Part shown: one piece after another, positions 42,113 through 54,100 of the stretch | Numbering within the stretch: the stretch's first letter is position 1 | Layout: every line of letters starts with the position of its first letter | Assembly: GCA_028829895.1 (NCBI GenBank) | Contig: CM054181.1 | Coordinates: 13,359,001-13,423,000, forward strand | Length of the DNA: 64,000 bases | Direction: 5' to 3' | Source: Sinotaia quadrata | Lineage: Eukaryota > Mollusca > Gastropoda > Architaenioglossa > Viviparidae | Notes under the pieces: model-generated | Databases searched by the model: none | What the model saw: the letters and a program-made list of their open reading frames with translations, nothing else | What the model was told of the DNA's origin: nothing | Position numbers and translations under genes: made by a program

Positions 42113-45100
42113 CCACACACATTTATTGATTTAAAGTGATATACTGAGGGATAATATTAATAAGCCTGTAATACTGAAACAGAAGCATACTTCTGCAAAA
42201 GAGTAAATAAATAAATGTAATGTGAAAAATATTACCTAAAACTTACTTTCTTAGCTCTTGTGCATATGTACTACAAATTTTGTATTAGAAGTTTATTTAA
42301 AATATGTTTGGTGAGTTAAAAAATACAGCTTAATTATAAACGTAACTCTTAAAACTTCAAAGAAAGAATGAAGCAGTTGTCATGATAGTTTGATATTGAC
42401 AATTTTATGATGGATGAATGTGATCATGTTGTTTGTTCTTGGTCTTTATAATGAATGCAATGCAATCGAGATCACACAAAATTATTTTCTAAGTTTTGCC
42501 TTGTTGTAATAAATCAATAATAGCTTTTACTAATTATGGCATTATTTTCCATGTTTTTATTGCTGTATTAGCATTCATTAGTTTTTAAGATAATGTGAAG
42601 AAAAATAAATGACTTTTTATTAAAGAAACATCCTTTTTTTTTTTTTCATTTGTGCATATTTCATCCCATCTGAAAGGCGTTTTAACATTGCTGGTTATGA
42701 CTTCATTGCTTGCCTTGCATTATTTTTTATTTATTTCACTCACAAATCCATGTTTATTCATTGTATTAAGTCACTATGCTGATTTTAAAAACAAGAAATT
42801 GATTTTTCTATTTGGCTGGCTAAAAAAGTAGTTAGAATTAGTGTGTGATTTTGTAGTGTAACCTCTTAATCAATATTAGTTTATTTACACAATTTTGGGT
42901 TGTCAGAAGATAGCATAATCACTGCCTTCGTAAAGCATAGGCATACTGGGCAGTTGCCCTGGGCCTCACAAATTTTATAAACCATTTACATTTTTATTCC
43001 GATGAGTGGTTGTGTAGGTAGGCGCCCCAGTGCACTGCTTTGCCCGTGGGCCTATAATGCTGTTAAGCCCTAAGCATAATATATTTTTCTTTGCCTAGTT
43101 CCTATTTTTAAATGCTTGACCACTTGTTGACATTGAAATCCCAGACTACATCATGGACAAATTTTGTATTCACTGTTTTTGGTGCATTCTTTCAGTTGAT
43201 TGAGTTCCACTCATTTATTTTGTTTTTATTTATCGGCTTAAACGTCTAGTTGTTCACATCTATCAGAAAACTGATTTTAGAACAAAAACGTACATGCAAA
43301 ACATTTTATTTATTTTCCTGTTAATTAACTTGATTTAGCTATTGCTATTCATGTGTGCTTTATTTTAAAATCATTTTTTCTGATCACAACATACCTGTCA
43401 ATTCACAAAGTTTAGTTTTGGTTTATTTGAAAACAGAATTATTCTTTTTTACTGCCAGTAACAATTTTTAATGCAACTTATTTTTTTCTTCACATTTTGA
43501 GCATTACGTTTATGGAAATATTTTCTTTGGGGTTAGCATGACCCCTGCTGAGAGGTGACATTGTTGATTGTGTAACTCTGAGTTCCTGTGATGTGACACT
43601 TCTGGGCAACCTTCACTCATTAAGATTATTATTTATTAATAAATAACACATAACTGATTACAAGTGATCGAGAATCTTAATTTATAATTATTAATAATCT
43701 CCCACAAGACCAATATATCTCCCACTTGGTGGATTATAAGGGTGTCGTAAAACTCTAGTCTTTATACAATAATAAGATAGAAGTTTTACTGTCGCATAAT
43801 GTTCTGCAGGTAGAAACTTCTTACTAAAGGAGTAATAAAAATCCATCTATTATTTATAGATTTATCTATTTATTACTATCTATTTATTTATTTATATATA
43901 ACGACCCCCTATCCACCCACTATTACTCCAACATAAGGTTTTAATATATGTGCAAGAAGTTTAATACATTTAACAATAAATTTATTGAATCAACAATCAA
44001 AATATAACATATGAATATAATCAAAAGAGCATTGACATTTACATCACTTCACAACATTGTTTGATTAACATTAGATACTCGATCAGTTATCCTAGCATAG
44101 AAATCAGCAGTCAAATTAACATATTTATATAAACAAGTTCATAGATATAATTCATCATAGAAATGAGAGTGGAGTTTAAAGAGATAATTATATAGTCAAC
44201 GTATGTAACCTTTTCAATGATGGAAGCTGTCACTAGCACGTGTTCACAATCATGTGGTTTGCAACATGTCACTGCCCTTATTTAGACAACGGTCCATGTA
44301 CGCCTTCTAGGCACATTACACAACTGTTCCAGAATCTTCGATGCACTCACAAAGCACACAGTGGAGAACTGTCCAAAATGTCATATGCACTATCAAGCAC
44401 ATCAGGAAGAATGTTCCCGAATCTTCATTTGCACTATCAGCAAGAAACTTTTGTGAATTCTCGAGACCAAACTTAATCCTCCATTTTTACCGTATTGACT
44501 CTCAAACAGAATTCACACAAATCAACTTACAGTAAGACGTTTACTGATAAGTTTGATGACAACTCTGGATGCACGCATCAACATGATCCAGTAGAGTACA
44601 GTATTCACTGCAGTCTGAAGCAGATACAAGTTACAACACATGCAAAAAGGCACACTCCTTTCTAAAAAAGTCAAATTAATGCAGTGCTAAATTTCAGGCA
44701 TATTTCATCTCTAAACTCCTTTCTCCCTTATACTCATTCTCAACTTACAAATCCTGCAACAATATTCATTAGCCCTATACACATGCAGCATAAGAAATAT
44801 GGCATCGATCCAAATTCACAAGTATAGTGCACAGCATAATCAAATTAGTAATATAGAAATAATGGTTCATTTACATAAAGCATTCTCCAGTTCAAATCAT
44901 AGATCAATAGCAAACGTCTGAAATATTTCCAAGTCCATTCTTTCTTTATTAGTCAGTTAACTTACTATAAGCTAATGATTGCCTTTATGACCAGACTCAA
45001 GTTTCATCAAAATCAAATTGATTAAAATATAGAACTTCTTCAGTAAAATAACTCTCACTTCATCCCCATTGGATGAAGTTGTTATGAACATGTGTGAGAC

Positions 45101-48100
45101 TATTAGTCAGAAAAACTATTCATCCGCTTGGAACTGGTTTGGATTGCATCAGCAAGTTCTAGCATATTCTCCACCTGAGTTGTTTACTCCAACTCTGGCA
45201 CTTACAAAAAATATCATCATAAGCAGTGCCCAAGGTCGGGTCACATTAACATTGGCACAAATATATAATTATTAAGTTTAGAAATATATGCAAATTTACT
45301 CTGCCACATGAGTTATGTAACTCTGAGTTTGTGAGTTATTGTGTTGCTGAGGATAAGAGATACAGTGTTGCTGAGGCTGTGATAGTAACAAGAGTTATGC
45401 CTTCACCTCTGATGAAATTACAGTCAGTGAAATATATTGACATTGAGAAAGACATAATCATGTTTGTTGCTATATCAGTTTATCAGTATGTGTTTATCAG
45501 TCAGTAAATCAATGATAGTGGGTGGTGTTCTTAAGACTGGTGTGAAGCTGCCAGACTTCCATAGAAACAGTAAGAATGTGTCTGAATTTAAGCAAACAAA
45601 ATTTGTCACACTTGATGTAATGAGAATTATACTCTTCTTGAAAATGAAGTCAGCACTGACAATGTTTTTAATGGTAATAACTGCAGGTTTAGTAATGTTA
45701 TGTCATCGGCGATGTGTTAAATGTTTCGGTCACTTTTTAGTAACATTGAATCAGCATTAAACAAAAAGTCCCACAAAACATGTTATATGTTTAAGATAAA
45801 TATAATGAATTCAAACCATTACCTGGGTAAGAATTAAAATTTAGGAGTGTGAATCACATTTTTTAAAATCTCTGCTAGCTTATGTATATATTTTTGTATT
45901 TCTTTTGGTTTATATATATATATATCACAAATATTTATTTCAAATTGTTTAATATGCATTGCTTATTAATAAATCTGTGATTGTACTGTTCAGCAAATTG
46001 TTCAGCGGCCTGATCATGAAAAAGGATTAGAGGATTGGGAGGTTTATGATAAGGTGTCTAATAAGGAGGGAAATGAAAATCAACTAAGCAAACAAGTCAA
46101 GCACAGGAATTTAGAGGCAAGTTAATTTCTATGATTCTATATGCTAGATGGGAGCACATACCATATTTTCACCTTAACAACTGCGGAATTTTAATTACTT
46201 CTGCTGTTGTACAATACATTTCATGTGTAGTTTTCTTTTTAATGTTCCAAGTATCACTCAAATCATTGCCACGTAGCCATGGTGGAATCTTTGACATAAA
46301 TTTCACAAAATTATGAAAATAGTGTAGTTTTTTTTTTTTTTAATTGTACGCATAATGTTTACAATCAAATTCATAATTGTAGTAATAATTATACAGGTAA
46401 AAGAAATTATATATAATAAATTTGAAATATTACAATATTCAATATATTAAGTAAACATTTTTTGGTTGAGTAGTTGATGTTGGGGAAGGGTGGTTGCTGG
46501 TTAACTGACTATCATGTACTTCGTTGGGTTACCTACTTTTTCACTTGATTACCTTTTTACCTTTTTTTTTTTTGACAGATATCATTGTCATTCCATGAAG
46601 GAATTGGCCTGTCGCTAGTGAACAACGTACCAGAGGAACTTGTTTTCATTACCTTACGCAACATACAGGTTGAAATTATTTCTCACCTTTCAGCCATCAA
46701 CTTCAGTGCCAGTGTGGCTGAAGTACAGGTTAGTTTTACAGATTTACATAATCAAGAATAGAATGTACAGGTTAAGTTTACAAATTTATGTACTCATAAA
46801 TAGAATGGTGCAGTATGTTTGTAAAGATATATTTATTGTCATTTACATGTTTACAGGAACAAAATACTTAAAAAATGGTGCAATATGTTTTAAAAGATAT
46901 ATATTTATTGTCATTTACAGATTTAGAGGAACAAAATACTTAAATTATAGTGCAGTATGTTGTTTAAAGATATATTTATTACCGTGTTACATACTGACAT
47001 AATGAAAATGTGTAGCAGCTGATGTAGTTTGCTTTATGTTGAAGTTAGTCTTAGTTAAGGGGCCACCAGTTTCTGCATCTTGACTTTAGTATGAAGTGGG
47101 ACCTGGACTCTGTTATTTTGACCTTGGCATGAAATGGGACCTGATTCCATTATCCTTATGTTGGCATAGAGTGGGACATAATTCTATTATCTTGACCTTG
47201 GCATGGAGTGGACCTGATTCCGTTGTGTTGACCTTGGCATGGAGTGGCTATAGCTTAACTTTGAACTTAAAAGCTATGCTGAAAGTTTTTAAAACTTTAA
47301 CTTCACTCAAATTAATGCAACTATCACCATTATATATCTCAATTTTTCACTCCTAATTACCTTTTACATGTAATCCTCATATGAATACCCTTTTTTGTAA
47401 GCAAGTGTCTTCATACATTACCATTGTGGATAGAAGACCCAACAGCTCCAGCCATGACTGTCACATTTTTAGAGAAAAGTTAAGGTTAGCTGCCAAATGA
47501 AAAACAAAAGTAAATCTTTTAACTTGTCATTAAGCTATCTGTCCTAATTTATTTTTTGTTTCTGTTAATTTGTTTGTTCTAATAATTTACATATTGGCAA
47601 TAAAAATATCATCTTTTAATACTTTCCATGTACAGTATAACTTTTGTCCTACAATATGACATATACAGACCTCTTGTTATTATAAACATGATAGTCATAT
47701 GGGTGGAGTTGCTGGGTCTTCCTCCCATGATGGTCATATAGAGAGTAACTGCTATGTAATTAATTTAAAGTATCTGTAGTACCCCAAGCAATACCACATT
47801 TTCAAAATGGCTGAATGGGTGTTTGTGTGTATGTGGGTGGGGGGGAATCACATTTCATATACCCTGTCCTGGCATCCAGTGGCATTTCTCCTCCAAGCTG
47901 CAACCCTTTGCCCATTAAAACTAAAACACTTTGTCTCTTTCTTTTCTCATGGGGTTAGCTCAGAACACTCACTTCATCCCACTTCCTACATTGGTTGTCT
48001 TCAATTTTTTTAATAAGTACCTTTTACATGCATGACACATATTGCTCAGTCCTTGGTTAAACTTTTCTGATTAATAAAAGTTCAAGCAAGTTCTTTTCAT

Positions 48101-51100
48101 TGCAGTAATTTTCATTATAAGTTCTTTGCAAACAGATCTGGAGAGTATTCCTAAAATATCCAGCAAAAGATTGTAAACAAACTCTTAAAATTGTAGGTTG
48201 TCACTAGGCATCCCTGTCAAAAATATTAATTTTTGTTTAAAATTCATTTGCACATAAAAAATAAAATGCAATCTATATTTTGTATTTTATATATTTACTT
48301 ATTTATTTATGTTATGGAGTTTGAGTATTATTTGTTAACAGTTGTCAGTTTTTTCATGTTCACAATTGTATACTAAAATGAATTATCTCTAAAATAATCA
48401 TCAATTTATTGAAGGGTTTCATTAAACTCAACAATTTGTTGTACAAGTGCTCTGTCATTCTGCAAAAGTCAGACTTAATGATCTATTTCACAACAAGTGG
48501 TTCATTGTACTTACTTCTCTGTTGATCTGTGTCATTGACAGGTATATGGTGTGTTGATCTGTGTCATTGACAGGTATATGGTGTGTTGATCTGTGTCATT
48601 GACAGGTATATGGTATGTTGATCTTTGTCGGTTGACAATTATTTGCTGTGTTGATCTGTGTAGGTTAACAGTCATTTGTTTTGTGTGTTAATATCTGTGT
48701 ACATTAATAGTCAGTTGTTTGACTTGTTGATTTGTGTAGGTTGACAGTCAATTGTTTGGTGCTGGAAGACCAGTCATGTTGTACATGACTCCAATGACAC
48801 GGCGAGATATACCAGACAACACGCCTACATTATTAATTAATGCAAGCAAAGTACCCAGTGCTAAATGGAATGCAGAAATCTTTAAGGTAAGATATTTGTG
48901 CTTATAAGCTCTTTAAATACATGGAGAGGAATTATATGTCTCACACAGAAATTAAAGGAAGATCACATTATTGCAACAGCACACAAAAATAAAGGTGAAT
49001 ACTTAACACTTTTATTTTGTATTATTGTTTTTATTTGTTTAATATCACATTTATTTTAAGACAGCTGAATGTGTGTTCTGGGGGGGGGGGGGGGTTATTG
49101 CAAGTACAGCATTGATTATTGATGCTAAAGTGGAGATAAAATTCTAAACTTCTAAGGAGATGGAAATATCACATTCCTTCTAAGTAGTATATACCACATT
49201 GAATGATCTTATTTAGCAGTTTTTATTGTTATTTTCAATGTTGTACATCATTTTGTTCCCCACCAGGATTGTTATTTTATGAATGCAACTTTGTAAAGTC
49301 CTGTTTAGAGTCATCTAAGACAAGGTGCATATTTTGTGTTTGACTGAAATTTAACTGTTTCCATTCATGAATACATCTATGTGCCATCCATATTTGTGTG
49401 TTTTGCTGTGACCATTTGTGTATCATACACTTTTAGTGTATGTTTTAAACATAATGTTGTTGTATCATGCACTTTGTATGTTTTAGATTTAGCATTACAT
49501 TATTTTTCTGAACTTTTCTAATATGGAGGCCTGATTTTGGTTTTACTAAATGTGCTTCACAAAAAACTTGGCTCCCAAATATCAACAGATCCTGTGTTTA
49601 TTGTAAAATTAAACATAAAAATCTGTGGTACAGTTTAGACATTTGAATGACAGGTGCTTGTTTCTTTGCCACACAGCACCTGTACATTTCCACCAAAAGA
49701 ATGACAGTTCATCTTGAAGAGCGGTTGTTGTGGAAACTACTGCAGTTTGCAGGTTTTAAAAAAGACATTGGTGATGTGCAGCAACTGGATGGTGCATCAG
49801 ACACATACAGGTAAAGGTTTCAGATCTAGATCTATCCTGAAGGTGATTGGTGCTTATGATCATTTATAAGTTGTCTTGAAGGTGATTGGTGCTTATGATC
49901 CATTACATAGTTGTCTTGAAGATAAATGGTGCTTATGATCCATTTTAAGTTGTCTTGAAGGTAAATTGTGTTTAAAGCTAGAGTAAGATGTCTTTAAATG
50001 GTGTTCAATATCTGAAATAAAATTACTTCGAGGTAAACAGCTCTAATTTCTGAAATAATGTGGGGGATTTTTTAGTAAATGGTGCTTAAAATCTGGTATA
50101 AGATGTCTTCAAGATAAATGATATTTAAGTTTTGGTATAAGATGTCCAAAATAAATGATGTTTAAAGTTTGGTATATGATGTCTTCAAGGTAAATGATGT
50201 TTAAAGTTTGGTATATGATGTCTTCAAGGTAAATGATATTTAAGGTATGGTATAAGATGTCTTCAAGATTAAATGATGTTTAAGGTTTGATATGTGATGT
50301 CTTCAAGGTAGATGATATTTAAGGTTTGGCATAAGATGTCTTCAAGATAAATGATGTTTAAGGTTTGGTATATGATGTCTTCAAGGTAAATGATGTTTAA
50401 GGTTTGGTATATGATGTCTTCAGTGTAAATGATGTTTAAGGTTTGGTATATGATGTCTTCAAGATAAATGATATTTAAGGTTTGGTATATGATGTCTTCA
50501 GTGTAAATTATGTTAAGATCTTAAATCAGACAATGTTTTAGATAAGTGTGTTTAATGTTTAGAATCACATTTTAAAGTTAAATTATATTTAATGTTTTAA
50601 ATCAGGTGTCTTTAAATTTAATGGTGTTGAATATTCGGAATCCATGTCTGTAAGTTTACTGGTGTTTTAGTTTAATATTTGGTATCCATGTCTATAAGCT
50701 TAATGGTGTTTAATATTTTGAATCAATGTCTAAATTTAATGGTATTTTAGTTTAATATTTTGAATCCATGTTTGTAAGTTTAATGGTGTTCAGTATTTGG
50801 AATCCATATCTATAAGTTTAATGATGTTCAGTATTTGGAATCATATCTATAAGTTTAATGGTTCTTAATACTTAGAATCCATGCTAAAGTTTAATGGTGT
50901 TTAATATTTCATATCTATAAATTAAATAGAGTGCTTAATGTTTTAAATGGTGTTTAGTATGTCATAGACTGTTGCTTAAATGGTGTTTAAGTTATAGAAA
51001 AACATTTTCTGTTAGGTAAAATAATGCTTCAAGTTGTCATATTTATTTCTACATATTCAGACCGCTTACTGCTGCCTCCTCTATCAAGTCAAAACACTAT

Positions 51101-54100
51101 TACTTTGGCCGACTCAAGATATCCACCGGCCGGGTGACCTTGAGTATGATGACATCTAGCAAGCTGCCTCCTGATCTCAAGGTCATCAAACATGCTCTCT
51201 CCATTCCTCTTATTGCCTTTGAGGAGGCCAAGGTCGACTTGGGTCAGTAGATATCTGTATTCTGCATTTGTCTTTATGATGGGAATGTTGGAATGGGGTG
51301 GGGTGCAGGTCTTCATTTCTACATTTTAATTAAAATCAACCAGCACTTTTTGTGGCTTCAGCAAGATTCAGTAATAATCATTTATGCGTTGTAGAAGAGA
51401 AGTCAGTGTTTTATTTTACCCTGTAATGTTTTTCCTCTGTCTACACTTTGAAGTTGAAGTGAATTTGTGTCCAATCTTATATTATGTGCAATACAACATT
51501 AGGATATTTTTCTTTATTTGCTGCTATCTAACTTCAGGCCCATCCATTAGGCTATAGGTATATAGTGGAAAGCACTTTTGGAGGATGGGCAACAAAGGGC
51601 TGCATCCGTCATCTCTCAGATAGATAAAGACAGTAATGTATTGTGCTCAGACTGGGAAATAGTTCTTGCCCAGGAACAGAACGTAACCTAGAGATGGGCA
51701 CGGCATATGCAGTCTATGCCTACCTTCCATTTTGAGCGGAAGAATCTTCTGGTCTTACCTCTAATCTTCCACTTTTCTACTTAAGGAAGTGATTTTCTGC
51801 TTTCAATTTAGAGAATTTTCTGATCATTTATGACAGGACGAAAAACCTGGTTGTGTCAGTTGGCAACCCTGTCAGTCAATGATAATTGTTATGTAAAATA
51901 CTAGCAACAAAGATACTAAAATAATCATTGATAGTTTGCTTCTCCGGTTGACCAGTCATATCTATCAAACGTACTCAGTGTTCGGAAGTGTGCCTGGATG
52001 TTTAGTGGTTACCAAATTGGAGCATTGCCGTAATCATCCACTATTACTATAGTATTCATAACAGATTTTATCCTTGAATTAAATGCATTAAAACAAGATA
52101 TTAGTATGTTCAGGGGGAGGATTAGTGTTGAATCAGAGTTCCAATTAGCTAATATGCATTAATTTTTAAGTAGTACGTCATAAACTGTTGCTGAAACTTA
52201 GCACCAACAAAACGTCTATAAATCATCTCTTTGTGGAAAAGATGGCAGAAGCAGTGCAAAATTGTTGATATCAAAGAGGAATTAGAAAGGCTTTCAGAAA
52301 TAAATCAAGTTGAAGAGAAACCACAAGTGAACAAAAAGTGCTATGAACAAAAATACCTATCAGAATATCACAGAAAGAGTAATTATCTCTGCCCTAGCAT
52401 AAAAGGGGGAAATAAAGTCTGCATATGCCAACACCTTGAAGAACTAAAGAACTACCATAACAACATTGTGTGAAGAATGTATAGTTTCGTTATCATGTAA
52501 ACTTCAAGTCTGTATATTTGTATTTGTATTGATAACCTTGGCTGGCTGGGCATCATATCTTCTTGCAGGTATAATGACACAAACTTTCCTGTATTCCTGT
52601 AAAAGTAAAGATCATGATGCACTACTTAAATGGCTCATTGACTGAAATGTGAAGATCCTCCTTGAAGTGAAGTCTAAAGAAATATCTTGGCCAGTGTATT
52701 TCTAAATAAAACTGCCTAACACTTGGTGTGCATAACAAACATTAGTTTAAAATAAAACATTGGATGGAGAGTAGGAAATACTATGTTGTGCTTTGCAGAA
52801 ATCAATATTGTTAAGACCATTACATTATTTGTTGTTATATTGCATTTATTTTATAATATGGTATTTCTATTCAAATGTCAGCTTCTGCATAGAATTTTCT
52901 GGTTTTGGATCATTGATCTTATGGTCTGCTGAGGAGATGGGTAGGCAGTCTGCATATAAGTACACAGTTGAATGGCAAGGATGCACAAAATGGTCTGCAT
53001 TTTTTTGCAACTGGCTTAAGTATATATATATATAAAACCCTACCCACAGACCTAAGCAGACCAAACATGCTTAAAAACCAGTCTTATGTCGACCCACAGC
53101 ATTAGGCAGACAAATATGTGTTCTGCCTAAGTCTTGTACTATTTATTTGTATAAATAAAACCTCGTTTTGCCATTTTTCTCTCTATTATCTTTATTAGGT
53201 AATATCTTTATTGTAGTTACCTATGACATATTTCATATTTCAATAGTTTTTCCTGTGAATTCAAGTGTGGTTTTGAAGGTTGTCTTAGCTATCAATCTCA
53301 TAGTGTGGGTTTGAAATTAGAAATCTTCTTGCCTGAAAAGAATACCAAAATTCTTCAAAACATGATATGTTTATTTCATACTTGTGATTGTTTGAAAATG
53401 CAGGACCCAAAAGATAGACTGACGTTGTCAGGCTTATTGTCTCCATTATAAATCATTCACTGGCTTAATGTTTGTCTTTTTCATTTATCTGGTGTAGTGT
53501 TGTTTATATATCATAATATGAATTTTGGTATTTATTGGTAGATCCATACAAAAGAGAACATCCCTTTGAGACAAGTGAATTTTTGCTGAATGACATCATG
53601 CAGCACTATACACAGGTTAGAACAACTTTGTTTTTCTTTACCTTTTGTCTCTTTTTATCTTTTTATCTTTGTCTTTAACTTGTCTTTACCTTTAGTCTTA
53701 ACCAGTCTTTCTTTACATTTGTATTGCTTTACCTTTCTTTACACTTGTCTGTCTTTAATTTGTTTTCCCTAACATTTGTCAGTTTTAATTTGTCCTGCTT
53801 TACCTTTTCTGTCTTTAATTTGTCATTCTTTACCTTTGTCTGTCTTTAATTTGTCTTTCTTTACCTTTTCTGTCTTTAATTTGTCTTTCTTTACCTTTGT
53901 CTGTCTTTAATTTGTCTTTCTTTACCTTTGTCAGTCTTAATTTGTCTTTCTTTACCTTTGTCTGTCTTAATTTGTCTTTCTTTACCTTTGTCTGTCTTTA
54001 ATTTGTCCTGCTTTACCTTTTCTGTCTTTAATTTGTCATTCTTTACCTTGGTCTGTCTTTAATTTGTCTTTCTTTACCTTTGTCAGTCTTAATTTGTCTT

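Noticed and set aside
41859..42134. 91-codon ORF ending in a Thr-His run
   Set aside because: Created by the (CA)n microsatellite.
44240..44476. 78-codon His/Thr-rich ORF inside the putative insertion
   Set aside because: No family pattern; likely chance frame in a GC-balanced element.
45479..45673. Open 65-codon segment with tatatcag acceptor and atg|gtaata donor, in phase 0
   Set aside because: The pyrimidine tract is poor, the donor weak and the peptide matches nothing in VPS13D; kept out for lack of support although it would not break the frame.
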